Assembly: GCA_029204225.1 (NCBI GenBank)
Contig: CM055092.1
Location: forward strand, 19,089,222 to 19,153,221
Length of the DNA: 64,000 bases
Direction: 5' to 3'
Origin: Diphasiastrum complanatum
Lineage: Eukaryota > Streptophyta > Lycopodiopsida > Lycopodiales > Lycopodiaceae
The notes beneath the pieces are model-generated. The model was not told where the DNA came from and searched no databases. It saw nothing but the letters and a program-made list of their open reading frames with translations. The translations under genes and the position numbers were made by a program. Below, piece by piece: positions 37,288 through 49,759 of this stretch. Positions within the stretch are counted from its first letter, which is position 1, and every line of letters begins with the position of its first letter.

Positions 37288-37947
37288 TCAACACATATAC
37301 CAACAAGCACAAGCCTTATAAGAGAGAGGGGGAAGAGCGGATGGGACTAGCATGTGCTGGGCTAGTGTGTATTGGAGTGGAAGGCGTAGGAGAGGAGGTG
37401 AAGGTAGGCGATTGTTGGAGCCTGCCAACAGTTGTGCGAGAGTGTCCTGCAAGGAGAAGCTGGCAGATGGAGAGGATGGTGGAGGTGTTTTGACACCTAG
37501 ATGCTCTAGATGCGTATAGGCGATGATGGTGATGAGACCACCGTAGGTGATCCTTGAGAAGCGCTTGAAAGCAGCCTGTAACTCTTTCACGAGAAACGAG
37601 GCCCAATCATAGACTGTGTCCGGTCCTCCCATCATGGTCGCAATGACGATGACCTGCTTGGACACACAGAGGGGATGGTGGGAACTGACAATGATGGCGG
37701 CAAATAGAAAATCTATTGCATCACGGAGATTGGGATTCCTGAGCCTTGAGATCAGGTACCCGTCATTGGTTTTGGTCTTAATATTGTCTTGGTCGGGATT
37801 GAGAAATGTAAATATGTCATATTTGGCAAGTGCGCGGGTGGCGGACAAGTGATCAAAGTGCGAAAGCATAAGAGCTATGGAAATAAGTTGTGGGTCGAGG
37901 GAGATTGCGTGGTCTTGTCCTTTGTAGGTGATGGTTGTCGATGACAA
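37288..37947 (-). CDS. Unrecognised ORF, 219 codons
   Basis: Open on the minus strand from 'MSSTTITYKGQDHAISLDPQ'. It contains 'RDAIDFLFAAIIVSSHHPLC' and 'YGGLITIIAYTHLEHLGV', and the last third is Pro/Ser/Leu-rich. Gene-like composition over the first 150 residues, but no domain or catalytic motif is recognised and no transit or signal peptide is obvious. It lies about 260 bases outside the left edge of a gypsy-type LTR and is read away from it. It could be a relic of an element or of a host gene; the low-complexity end suggests the true C-terminus or an exon boundary falls near 37450. Confidence 0.4.
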   Translation of the reverse strand: MSSTTITYKGQDHAISLDPQLISIALMLSHFDHLSATRALAKYDIFTFLNPDQDNIKTKTNDGYLISRLRNPNLRDAIDFLFAAIIVSSHHPLCVSKQVIVIATMMGGPDTVYDWASFLVKELQAAFKRFSRITYGGLITIIAYTHLEHLGVKTPPPSSPSASFSLQDTLAQLLAGSNNRLPSPPLLRLPLQYTLAQHMLVPSALPPLSYKACACWYMC

Positions 37948-38205
37948 AAGTGAAAAATGCTTGTTGGACTAGGGCAAGGTCCTGTAAAAGGGGCACTTGC
38001 AGGCTATGGAGAAAACTCATTGACAACACATTCAAAAGTTAAAGAGAGTGCAGAAATTCTATCAAATGAGCTAGCAGGGAAAGTCGGCTTCTCCTCACCG
38101 AGCTGGTATGAAGACAAAGCCCGGCGTCTCTCCGAAAATTTTTATGACAATGGGAATAAAAACATGGTTGAGTCGGCACACGAATTGGATCTATCAATAA
38201 TATAA

Positions 38206-39110
<905 letters not shown>

Positions 39111-39118
39111 TTTTTTTT

Positions 39119-39138
39119 TTGGCGCCGTTGTCGGGGGG
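39119..39138 (+). promoter_or_regulatory. Gypsy primer-binding site
   Basis: 'ttggcgccgttgtcgggg' follows the LTR after a T run. This is the widely shared TGGCGCCGTTGCCGGGG-type site of plant Tat/Athila-like gypsy elements, with one change. Confidence 0.85.
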
Positions 39139-39199
39139 GAGACGGTGCTAAGCTACTGTTTAGATGGTCTTTAGTTTGTATTCTGCTTGAATTTTTCTT

Positions 39200-39830
39200 G
39201 CATTTTCACAGGTTTATTACTCGTCGACAAGCTTTACTCTATTTTTTCTTTTTACTCGCCACTTCTCTAGAGAGCTAGGCAGGCTCCAGACACTGTTCTA
39301 TGAGCTCGACGAGTTATAAACTATAACTTACCATTAGAGACTTTTCTCGCCCTACAGCTTGTAACTCGCCATACCCATTTTTTACACTATTTCCTTGCCA
39401 ACTTTACTCACCATTAGAGCAGAGTGATAAACAAGCTCACATGCATCTTCTTGGTGACCGGCGAGTTATAATTTATTACTCGTCATTTTGAATTTTTCCT
39501 CCAATTTTTTTGGTTTCTGCCCTTTCATTACTCGCCACTTATAACTCACCATCGATGATTTATAACTCGCCATCTGAGTTTTGTTTATTTTATTTTATTT
39601 TCTGCTCATCAACTTTACTCGCTTTCAGAGCTGAGGTGTGTACTCATACTGATCTATGTTCCTGGTGACCGGCGAGTTATAATTTATTACTCACCATCAG
39701 AGTCATTATTCGCCATCTTCACAGATTGTTCTGATCATCATTTTCAACAAGTGGACAGCTTGGCAAGGTATAATCCTATTACTCGCACCTGCTATTACTC
39801 GTCCAATGTAACTCGCCATAAAAAAAATTC
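39200..39830. repeat. Gypsy leader with clustered 'actcgcca' repeats
   Basis: The strings 'ttactcgcca', 'taactcgcca' and the complement 'ggcgagttata' recur more than ten times on both strands. A longer unit with 'ggtgaccggcgagttata' and 'atttattactc' is present at about 39452-39484 and 39663-39693. No coding frame. It is in the position of the untranslated leader after the primer site. Confidence 0.7.
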
Positions 39831-40558
39831 TAGAATTTCTCTTGATCCTTTTACAATAAGATTTTGTGTGTATTTTTCTTTTCTTCGATTGCCTTTTGGA
39901 TTCGCAATTACACCGCCCCACATCCATCCATTCGACTTTTGTTTTGATCCCGATTTGATCTTGATCTAAGATTCATCATTGCATCAGTTAGATTCTTTAT
40001 CAGATCCAGCATCTGATCACTATACATCAAAAGTGTCTACAAGAAATATACCCTAGGCAAGATGCAAGTATATGCATAATCTTTCAAAGGAGTTTATTAA
40101 ATACAAACATTCATGCATTCCAATAAGCTCTTGAGCATTTTTCTTTAATTTTGAGATGGTTTTAAATTATCTCTTATCTATTTGATTTTCTTGCAGATTT
40201 GCATTGGTGGCACATCAAAAGATAAAAGACAATGTTTCAATTGAAAAAAATTTAGGGTTTATTTTGATAGGTAAAACAATTAAATTGATGTTAATCAACA
40301 GTCAAAGTAGTTGCATTTAATTGAATATTGTAGAGGCATTGTTGGTGGTCACAAAGAAAGTTTAGACACAAAACTACAGTCTAAGGAGCTTGTGATTTTA
40401 CTAAAATAAGCATAAAAGCATATGTTACAATATTTTATGCTTGTTGAAGAAATCTTTAACCAAATTTACATCAAGAAAATACCTATTCATGATCATTTCA
40501 TTCAAAATAGGAGAGAAATATCTTAGACACAGGAATGCATAAGATTATAGGTGTTTCA
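39831..40558. other. No gene; probable gypsy leader continued
   Basis: A/T-rich. The sequence stops being gypsy-like at 40558, where a copia LTR starts. Confidence 0.4.
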
Positions 40559-41208
40559 TGTGAAAGATTCAACTAGTTTCATCACATTTTCCAATATTTC
40601 CATATTTGGCATATTGAGGCCAAAACTTGTTCTAGACTTAGAGGTTGACTTTTCAAAGTTCATTAGTCTAAATTTCATTTGAATGAACACTTTTTGAAAG
40701 TTTGGGAAAGATAGAATGCGATTTTGAGTAGATTCAATTTGAATAAGTTGGGTACATTGAATCTAGGCCCAAAATTAGTAGGGTTAGCATTTTGGTGGGA
40801 AAGCCAAGTGGCCAAATAGGGTTTAGACTTGTTATAAAAGGATGTAACTCATTGAGAGAGTCATCTTCTCTCTTCGCTATCTCATTTCATGCTTATACAT
40901 GGTTCTCTTGGGTTCTACTATCCATTGTTGCACTATCTTGGTGATTGCTTGCAATTCTATGTGTAGAATGATCTATATTTGTTATTTTTGGATCCACACG
41001 TGTGAAATACAGTAGATTGCTGGTTTTGTACGGACAACAACAGTACATAATCATTTCATTCAAGTTTGATCAAGTTCTATTAGTGTTTGCATCTCAAATT
41101 GTGTGTAGATGCTGATTTTTCTACATTGGTGAGATTGGTAGTGTATTTCTCTTTCTAACCAAAGATCATTCAAGTAGATTGGATCTTAAGGATCTGAAAT
41201 CTTTCACA
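40559..41208 (+). repeat. Copia-5 5' LTR, 650 bp
   Basis: Starts 'tgtgaaagatt' and ends 'ctttcaca'. It aligns along its length with the LTR at 61643-62286 (shared 'tgggtacattgaatctagg', 'tgcaattctatgtgtagaat', 'gtagatgctgatttttctac'). Contains 'tataaaaggatgtaac' near 40834, a plausible TATA box. The flanking five bases on the left ('tttca') do not recur to the right of the other LTR, so the two LTRs probably come from different insertions. Confidence 0.88.
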
Positions 41209-41220
41209 TGATATCAGAGC
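41209..41220 (+). promoter_or_regulatory. Copia-5 primer-binding site
   Basis: 'tgatatcagagc' follows the LTR; one base differs from the standard initiator tRNA-Met complement. Confidence 0.85.
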
Positions 41221-41811
41221 TTGTGTTTCAGGTTATGAAGGAGGAAATCAGATCTATCAATGATCTGGTGAAGATATCAAGTCTAGAGCATGCTAGAGAG
41301 GATTCTACACCAAAATCGGATTTTTTGCTTTTGTAGATTGGATCTTTTGTAGATCAAAACACTAAATAGGTCAATATACTTGTTCAATTCCAATTTTTGA
41401 ATTCCCACACTGGATTTGGCCGATTTTTGGATCATTGGTTCAGCCTAAGTGGTGGCTTATAGATTGCATATCAAATTTTCAGCATTTGCATGTAGATTTG
41501 GAATAGTCAATTTTTTGTGATTTTGTCAAAACCCTAATTTTGATTGGATATCTAGATAGTGAGGTTTATGGACCTCATTTGAGTGTGTTTCAATTTTAGA
41601 AAGTGGCAAAAGTCATTAGATTGAGGATAGATCATAGGTTGATAAAGATTCCATGATTCTATGTGTTGATTTGCTTGGATAAGTGCTAGAAGAGAATTTG
41701 TGAGATAGTTTCAAATCTTAGTGATTTCTTTTGAAAGCATTTGTTGTTTTTTTTTAAAGGAGTGCTTTGTGCATTGAAGCAGGTTAAAAGAGAAGATCAG
41801 GTCGTTGCTAC

Positions 41812-43356
41812 ATGGCAACCTCAATTGGAGTCATGTTGGAAGCCAATGATAGGCCTACCTGAAGTAACTATTCATTGTGGAAAGTGAGGATGGAGTCACT
41901 TCTTGAGATGAATGATGTTTTGGGTATTATTGTAGGCTTGGACGAGAGACCAGCAACACAACAAGATCAATTGAGGTATGACAAGAGGGCCAAGAAGGCT
42001 CTACACATGATAAAGATGAATGTTACCAATGAACTTCTCAAGGAAGTTGGTAAGTGCACATCATCTTTGGAAGCTTGGAATTCATTGAAGAAGCTTTATG
42101 AATCCAAGTCTACTTCTAGAGTGTTGACTTTAAGAAGACAAATATTTTCTTGTTTGCAAAAGAATGAAGAAAGTCCAAGTACTTTTGTTTTGAGAATGAA
42201 AGCATTGAATGATGAGTTAGCTTGCATAGATGAAAGCATTAAGGAAGGAGAGCTTATTCAAGTGATTCTTAATGGCTTGTTGGATGCTCATGCTAACATT
42301 GTTCAAAGTATTTCTATTCAAAATACTTTGCCAAGTTTGATGGATCTTCAAGAGATTTCGATCAATGAGGAATATAGGCTTCAAGCAAGAGGTGGATCTA
42401 CATCGACACTTCAAGAGGATGCTATGTTCACAAAGGGCAAATTCAAGGGCAAAACCAAAAGCAAGTGGTCTAAAGGGCAAGATCAAATGGATGCTTATTC
42501 AAGTGGCAAAAAGAAGGATAGATCAAAGCTCAAGTGCTTCTATTGTGGCATCAAAGGACACTTTGCAAGTGAGTGCTACAAGAAGAAGAGAGATCAAGGA
42601 GACAAGCAAGGTAATCTTACTCTTCATGAGGATGGTTTGGATGTGCAAGATGCAAATGATGATGCTTTTGTGATGTCTTCATGTATGCTTGCTAATGATG
42701 GAGATCTAGATCCTTGGTGGATTGATGGTGGAGCAAGTTCACACATGACCTTTCACAAAGAGTACTTCACTTCTTTGTTGGCATATGGAGATGACAAGAG
42801 GGTGATCTACGCGGCCAATGATAGTGAGTGTGCAATCAAAGGGATTGGCACAATTCCTATTTCTCTCTCTACAATCAGGAATGTTCATTTGGAGGATGTC
42901 TTGTTTATTCCATCTATTACCAAGAATTTGCTTAGTGTGAGTCAAATGCTAAGTAAGGGCCTCATGGTGGAGTTTGATGGAGATTCTTGTTTGATCAAAA
43001 GGAAGGATGTCTTGATTGGAAAAGGTAAAAGTCAAGGGAAGTTGTTCAAACTTGATGCTTGTGTTATTGCTAACCGAGTTCGATGTGTTGCAAGGGAGCA
43101 GATTTCTATTCAAGAGGTTTGGCACAAAAGGATGGGACACCTCAACTTCAAGTCATTGGAGGTAATGGCAAGGAAGAAGGTTGTGATTGGTCTTCCAAGT
43201 TCCTTAAGTAATGACAAGCATGTTTGTGAGTCTTGTGCTTTGTCTAAGTCACATAGACTACCTTATACTAGATCTATTTCTAGATCTACAAATCCTTTTC
43301 AACTTGTACATTTGGATATTCATGGATTTACTACAATTAGCAATAGTGGTTTATGA
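41812..43356 (+). pseudogene. Copia-5 gag-protease, nearly intact
   Basis: Starts at the ATG at 41812 with an in-frame TGA at 41860, then stays open for 493 codons from 41875. Gag: 'RPATQQDQLRYDKRAKKALH', 'EVGKCTSSLEAWNSLKKLYE'. CCHC zinc knuckle: 'CFYCGIKGHFASEC'. Protease: 'WWIDGGASSHMTFHKEYF', where the usual DSGA is DGGA but the catalytic Asp is kept. GAG-pre-integrase: 'VWHKRMGHLNFKSLEVMAR', 'CESCALSKSHRLPY'. Integrase is entered only as far as 'QLVHLDI', then the frame ends at an internal deletion. These proteins form and mature the particle. One stop and the missing integrase make it non-autonomous. Confidence 0.93.
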
Positions 43357-44549
43357 GGGGAACATTCCAAAGGTGTCTTCAAGCATGATTTATGGTAAAG
43401 TAGATGGATCTAACATTCTTGATGTTGATGAGAAGGATCCTACTTTGGATGGTGGTGATGATGGACCTTCATCAAGTCAAAAGCCAAGGAGAACATCAAG
43501 AGAAAGACAAGTACCTTCAAGGCTCACATATGATCAAAAGGGTAAGCAAGTAGTTTCTGGAAATTATGTTGCTTTCCTAACCTCTTTGGATGAGCCTACA
43601 AGTGTAGATCAAGCAAGGAAAGAAGAGGAGTGGATCCAAGCAATGGATCTCGAGTATCAAGCTCTTATGAAGAATGGAACATGGAGATTGGTGGAGTTGC
43701 CTAAGGACAAGAAAGCTATTGGATGCAAATGGATCTTCAAGGTGAAGAAAAACCAAGATGGATCTATCAACAAGTACAAGGCAAGGTTAGTGGCAAAAGG
43801 ATATGCTCAACAACAAGGAATTGACTATGATGAGACCTTTGCACCCGTGGCAAAGATGGTAAGCATTCGAATCATCATTTCACTTGCTACACTTTATGGA
43901 TGGGATCTATGGCAAATGGACATTTCAAATGCATTCTTGAATGGTGATCTTGAGGAGGAAGTATACATGGAGCAACCCGAGAGCTACATTTCATCAACAA
44001 AGCCAAATCATGTGTGTCTTCTACAAAAGAGTTTGTATGGCCTTAAGCAAGCACCAAGGAGTTGGTATGCTAAGCTTAACACTTTTTTACTCTCTCAAGG
44101 CTTTTTTATGAGTGAGTATGATCATTCCCTTTATTATAGGTTTGCTGGAAATGATGTTACCATCTTGCTAATCTATGTGGATGATATCATCTTGAGTGGT
44201 GGAGACAATCAAGATGTGGAGGATATCAAGAATGCTCTTAAGAAGGAGTTTGAGGTGCATGATCTTGGTAATTTGCATTACATTTTAGGAATAGAAGTCA
44301 TTAGATCTTCTCAATCTACTTTCATTTGTCAAGAGAACTATGCTAATTCTATTCTAGAAAGATTTCATATGGTAGATGCAAAAGCAATTGATACACCTAT
44401 GGAGTCTCATGTAAAGCTAACTATAAGAGGTAATGAAAGATCCTTCGAGGACATTACTCTCTATAGAAAGCTAGTTAGTTCACTCATCTATCTAACCATT
44501 ACTAGACCTGATCTAAGCTATTGTGTTGGAAGATTGAGTCAATTCATGT
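43353..44549 (+). pseudogene. Copia-5 reverse transcriptase, RNase H missing
   Basis: Open without a stop from the integrase-RT linker ('RRTSRERQVPSRLTYD') through RT: 'NGTWRLVELPKDKKAIGCKW', 'KARLVAKGYAQQQGIDYDET', 'MDISNAFLNGDLEEEVYM', 'QKSLYGLKQAPRSWYAKL' and catalytic 'IYVDDIILSGGD', to 'LTITRPDLSYCVGRLSQFM'. Then it meets unrelated sequence, so RNase H and the 3' LTR are gone. It lies in another frame from the gag-protease ORF because the integrase core was deleted at 43353. The reading frame itself is well preserved, which points to a recent loss. Confidence 0.93.
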
Positions 44550-44565
44550 AAGATAGTCAATCAAC

Positions 44566-45600
44566 AAGTCAGAAATTATTAAAGGGAAAGAAATAGAGAG
44601 GGTTCAATATAACATACATGAATGACACATTGGACAATCAGTCATTAGGTCGTTGATTTGGAAATATGAAAATGCATATTTGATGTCTCCCATGGAGCTA
44701 CATCCAAACATCTTTGTTTTTCCGCATGAAAAATGCAAAAGATATCACTAGAAATATTGGAATAACAAGAGAAAATGTGATCCAAACTGGAATTGTTCTA
44801 CCAACTCCTTTGAAAATTCTACATATTTGCATTCTCTCTCTTCATGTCAAGGTAAGGATAATGGAGAAGCTTGTATATCTTCAAAAATCATCTCCTTGGA
44901 ATACTAAGTCAACATCATCCTGAAATCCACATTTCTATAGATTAGAGAATATGCTATCTAAAGCAGACCTTCACAAAGAAAGATGATAAGCTTTCTTGGA
45001 GAATTAGGCAATTTGTCATTTGAGCCAAGCATTGGAGGACTAAAGGCTCGTTGATTTTTATCAAATCATTCAAGTAAAACATCTAATATTTAGTACTCAA
45101 TTTGGAGGAATATTATAGAAGCCACACGGGATCTTGCATATAATGCACAATGAGAATTGCTTATAAGAAGAATCTTAGTTCCACTAGTAACCTAAAAGTT
45201 TAAGTACATATCATCTTTTTACCAAAAAAAAATATTTTATTTGTTTTAACAAATTTATGTCTAGCTGAATAATGGATAATACCTTGATGGCCATGATCAT
45301 GGTTTCTTGGATTGGACTAAAATTGGAATGAGCAATGCATATCTCATCATCTTTGAAATGCCTAAGGTAATGGCCAAAACCAATGTCCCTAAAAACAGCT
45401 CAAGTACTGTCGAATGCCTCTTCTATGAGCAAACATTGCACATGACAAAAGATGAAATTTCATCTTTATGATATTTAGAAAATTCATATAAATCCGATAA
45501 AGTATTATATAAACTATCATTAACAATACTTTGGTAATAAAAAAAAACACTTTGAAATTAAGATCACTTGATTCTTCAAACAAGAGTAAGACACTCCAAT
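44566..45600. mobile_element. Degraded DDE element, copy B
   Basis: Fragments match the element at 52624-56761 in the same order and orientation. Plus: near 44570 'SEIIKGKEIERV' (copy A 'SEVIKGQMLERV'); 44734-44900 'PLKILHICILSLHVKVRIME' (copy A 'PLKNVHICTLHGEVRIIE') and 'WNT'; near 45030 the 'ggaggac..aaaggctcgt' block. Minus: 45280-45360 'DDEICIAHSNFSP' (copy A 'NKEICIHHSKFSS'). So the convergent gene pair is kept in both copies. The transposase C-terminal exon is lost and stops are common. It begins directly at the break in copia-5. Confidence 0.75.
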
Positions 45601-45929
45601 AAATGTAGCCTCAAGTCATTCCAAGTCTAGATTCCACATAAAAAAATGACTATATATGCGTGAAAACAATGCTACTTATAAATTGAGGTGTAGGCTTCAA
45701 CTTGGAATTCAAATAATCTAAAAACATATAAAGCCTAATTGATATTGAAGAATCTACACTTGATAAAGGTTACAAAAAGTGAAGTTGCAACTATTAAAAA
45801 CTAGACACTGCACATGCTTAGAGCCAATATATAAGGTCTTAAACACTTCAATGTGCATGAGGTGGTTCAATATGAATTTTAGAAAAAGATCAAAAACATC
45901 AGAAAAATAAAAATACTAAAAATAGTCCC

Positions 45930-47150
45930 AACATTTGTTTCATTGTATGCATCTGAGATCCGGGAGGGGATTATCCACCCTGGATCCCCTTGAACTCGAG
46001 GAATTCTCAACATACCCATCAAAATATTACCCGAACCAGTTGACGTAGATTCGCCCCCAATGGACAATCCTAGGCCATTTGTGCCTCACGCAGGCTGGAA
46101 TTTCCCCAAGATCGACCTTCTAAGGTTTGATGGCAAGGGAGATCCATGACGATTTCTACAGATCTATACTCAAGGCTAAAAGCATGGTTTGGTGGTACAA
46201 CATGGACTGTCAAGGACACTACCTTTTTTTGGGTAGAAATGCATTTATGTTTTTTATTGGAGGAGAGAGAGAGTGGGCCCACCACTTACCCCCCAATACT
46301 CCAAGAGGGTAGGCCCATTATTACTAGGCCTTTCATTGCATTAACTTGTCGGTAGCATCTGTCAAGCTCCCTCCCAAATCCCCAAAAAGTGAAATGTACT
46401 ACCAAAAGGTACAATAAAAAATGGGTTCTTTTTTTGTACCACCAAACCATGCTCTTAACCTCAAGCATGTAGAGCCTACGGAGACGACAACCCGCAAGAG
46501 CTGTTAAGATACTTCAATCTGTGCTTAATTGATACTACTAAAGATTAGTATTTCAAACTTGAGCAAAACGCAAGACTACCCAAGGGAATCAGATAGCAAA
46601 TGAAGTGAAGAGACAAATACGTGTCTTTTCAGATAGCCTGCACTGATGCTATTAAGAAAGTCGACGATAGTGAGAGCACTAGTTCGGACTCTGATAACTC
46701 TGATCAGGAACGAAGACGCAGAATAGAATGAAGAGCCAAGTGTAAGGATAAGTTGCATGATGACGCTTCTGCCTCATCTTCCAATAGCGCCGATACCATT
46801 ATATCTGCCGTGGAGAGGCTACACACGCAAAGCAATGAACAAATAAAAAAGCTCACAACTAAATTTATCGCGGCGGTAGACCAAAAGCTGAAAGGCATGC
46901 AACCAGGCCCTGCCCACGCCTATCGGAGGAGAGAAGCCTCCCAAGAAGCCTCCCAAGGAGCCAATGTTTATGAAGGTCCTGCCTGTACAAAGGAGATAGA
47001 TTTGGCTGAGAAGGGAGAAGAAAGTCGTATGGTATGATCAGTAGGGGAATATATAGAGGGAGAAAAACTCGAGGATATCAAGGCACTTCTCTACAAATAC
47101 CATGTCTGTCTTGCTTGAAATTACCTTGAGCTGAAGGGCATATCGCTAGA
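45930..47150 (+). pseudogene. Ty3/gypsy gag relic
   Basis: Plus-strand frames give 'PHAGWNFPKIDLLRFDGKGD', typical of gypsy gag, then, after a MITE insertion, 'YGDDNPQELLRYFNLCLID' and a Glu/Ser-rich region. The open frame 46753-47037 ('SSNSADTIISAVERLHTQSN' and on) is the gag tail or linker to protease. Many stops and shifts. It probably belongs with the gypsy pol that follows, and perhaps with the LTR and leader at 38206-40558, from which it would be separated by the inserted copia-5 and DDE copy B. Confidence 0.65.
46177..46458. mobile_element. MITE inside gypsy gag, about 276 bp
   Basis: Terminal inverted repeats 'gcatggtttggtggtacaa' at 46182-46200 and its exact complement at 46434-46452. 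Both sides are flanked by 'taa' (46177-46179 and 46456-46458), fitting the 3-bp TWA target duplication of PIF/Harbinger (Tourist) MITEs. No coding capacity. Gag-like frames resume on either side. Confidence 0.82.
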
Positions 47151-48380
47151 TGTAGTGGTTCACACCATTCCACTGGCTGATGGTGCAAAACCCACAATTA
47201 GTAGGTCTTATAGGCCCAATCCACACTACACCCAACTGATCCAAGAAGAATTGAAGAAGCTTCTAGATGTAGGATTCATCTATGAGATTGAACACACTGA
47301 TTGGGTATCACCTATCATGGTAGTGCCTAAGAAAAGTGGAAAACTTAGAATCTGTGTGGACTACAAGAAGCTGAATGTCGTAACCAACAAAGACCTTTTT
47401 TCCTTACCATTTACGGAAAATGTGTTAGAGAGAATAGACGGAGCAGAAGCCTATAGTTTTCTAGATGGGTTTAGTGGCTATAACTAGGTGCAGATAGCCC
47501 AGAAGGTCAGCACAAAATTGCCTTCTCCATTGAGTGGGGAATATACGCCTACAAGGTGATGCCATTTGGATTGTGCAACGCTCCAAGCACTTTCCAACGA
47601 GTGATGAGTTATGCCTTCAAGGATTTTCTTCGAAAGTTTCTTGAAATATTCATGGACGACTTGTGTTTCCAGTGTCGATTATTCGGCATATCCCTAAACC
47701 TGGCCAAATGCCAATTTTTGGTCACGCACGGCATAGTGCTAGTTGGCCCGTTTAATCTATCAGATGACTATCCAACTAGAATGGACAGCCGAAGCCACTG
47801 AGGCTTTTCACAAACTCAAGAAGGCCTTAGTTACCACGCCAATCCTTTGAGCTCCTATCTAGACCATAGAATTTCATGTCCACACAGATGCCTCTAGCTA
47901 TGCCATAGGGAGTGTAGTACAAGAAGGACTATCCGATCTACTTCGCAAGTAGGCAGTTGATTCCTATAGAGATGAACTATACTACCACCGACCGTGAAGC
48001 ACTAGCCATGGTATATAGTGTGAAAAAATTCCGCCATTACCTGCTAGCCAACCCCTTTGTCTTCTTTGTAGATCACCAAGCCCTACTATATCTGATAAAT
48101 AGACTCTACACAACTGGACGGATCACCCGATGGCTGCTGCTTCTTCAAGAGTTTGACTTTAAAATCATCATTGCGAAAGGGAAACAACACTATCTGTCCA
48201 ATCACCTCCCAAGGATCCGAAATATTCTCGAGAGTAGAGGAGTTGATGAGGAACTCCTTGACGCCATACTATTCCATGTCGACGCTATCCGTGAGTGGGC
48301 TGCTGACATAGTAGGATATCTTATTTCGGGACATCCTCCCCCTGAGATGAGCAAACTTAGAACGACGCAGGTTGATCATT
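47100..48380 (+). pseudogene. Ty3/gypsy reverse transcriptase-RNase H pseudogene
   Basis: RT frame 47155-47487: 'PNPHYTQLIQEELKKLLDVG', 'WVSPIMVVPKKSGKLRICVD', 'AYSFLDGFSGYN'. Next 47556-47801: 'MPFGLCNAPSTFQRVM' and the active site 'EIFMDDLC', then a small deletion to 'GISLNLAKCQFL'. RT-RNase H connection near 47800 ('WTAEATEAFHKLKKALVTTP'), then 'FHVHTDASSYAIGSVVQEG' and 47957-48382 'NYTTTDREALAMVYSVKKFR', 'VDHQALLYLIN'. The enzyme makes retroelement DNA. Frameshifts and stops at 47488, 47800 and 47952 make it inactive. The gene order, RNase H before integrase, is as expected for gypsy. Confidence 0.9.
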
Positions 48381-49590
48381 AAGTCAGCTCCTTTCACATT
48401 GATAACAGGACAACTGTATCGCATTTGTAACGATGGAATTATACGCCACTGTGTCCTACCGCATGAAGTGTCCCAAGTGGTGAGCATCGCCCATGAAGGA
48501 ATAGGAGGAGGGCATTTCACTGCTGAAGCTGCCAATAGAGTACTTCAACATGGCCTGTGGTGGCCCACGATGTTCAGAGACATTCACTATCAGGTCAAAA
48601 GGTGTGACATGTGCCAACGGTTCAACTGAATCCAAGGAAAGAATAGAATGTCGTTACGACCTGTTTTGGCTGAAATGCCATTTGAGAAGTGGGGCATTCA
48701 CTATGTCGGCCCTATTCGTCCAGCAGTCCGTGGCTCGCAAGCTCGATAAATCATTGTAGCCACTGACTACTTGACCAAATGGGTGGAAGCCAAGGTGGTA
48801 AGAAAGGTTGATGCCAACTCTACTGCTAAATTCCTATATGAGAACATCTTAGTCCATTTTGGGTGCCCGTTAGAACTCGTGAGTGATCGCAAAATGCATT
48901 TCCTAAACGAGACTATCACTCACATGTTATCCTCTTATTTGGTTGTCCATAGGAAGAGTACCCCCTATTACCCACATTGTAACAGATAGACATAATCATC
49001 AAACAAGATCCGCTGCGGGATTATCACGAAGATGGTTGAAGCTTCACGATCTGATTGGGAACACAAGCTTCATGCAGCTCTATGGGCTTTCAGAACCACA
49101 TTCAAAGTGAGCAATGGACAAACCCCATTTCAGATGGTGTATGGACAGGAAGCCATAATGTCTGATGAGTTTGTTGTTCCAAGTCTGAGAGTCGCCATCG
49201 CTGAATGGCTTAGTACAAAGGAATCAACCAAGAGGAGATTGAAAAACCTTCTTCAACTTTATGAAACTTGCTTCTTAGCGCTTCACACCCTAGCTGTGGA
49301 AAAATAGCGACGGAAGGCCTGGTATGATTGCAATATCAAAACCAAGGATCTCATCAAGGGAGAATTGGCATTGTTATATAACGCCAAGGCTCACAAAGGC
49401 AAGCTTAAGTTTCAGGGAGAGGGACCGTATAGTGTAGTAGAGATCCGACCTAATGGCGCAGTGATACTCGCTAAGCAATTTGCTAGACACACCCATTAAT
49501 GGCATCTTCTGTCCATCAGAGTAGTAGAGTTGTTGACTGCCACCGGAAAGGTGCAGGCTCGAATCCAGACGACTATGTAGTGACATCGAT
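48372..49590 (+). pseudogene. Ty3/gypsy integrase pseudogene
   Basis: H2C2 zinc domain at 48480-48627 ('HEGIGGGHF', 'CDMCQRF'). Catalytic core: the first block reads 'KWGIHYVGPI', where the usual Asp is His, so the active site is dead. The second block is 'LVSDRKMHF', with Asp kept. The Glu-bearing segment (usually NGxxER) is lost at the frame break near 48988. C-terminal part 49032-49307: 'WEHKLHAALWAFRTTFKVSN', 'GQTPFQMVYGQEAIM', ending about 49580 with the 'GPYSVVEIRPNGAVIL' fold. Insertion function is gone. No 3' LTR was recognised after it. Confidence 0.88.
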
Positions 49591-49759
49591 ATCTAAGGAG
49601 ACTACCTCCGTAAATAGCATTGCCACTAGTTGTCTAGTATGTGTGCAAAAAGAAAATTTGTCTTCACAATATGCATATAAAATGATATGTGTACGCTTTC
49701 TAGTCACTTATGCTCATACATTTGGCATATCTTGTTAGCACCCTCACAACACATATGAT

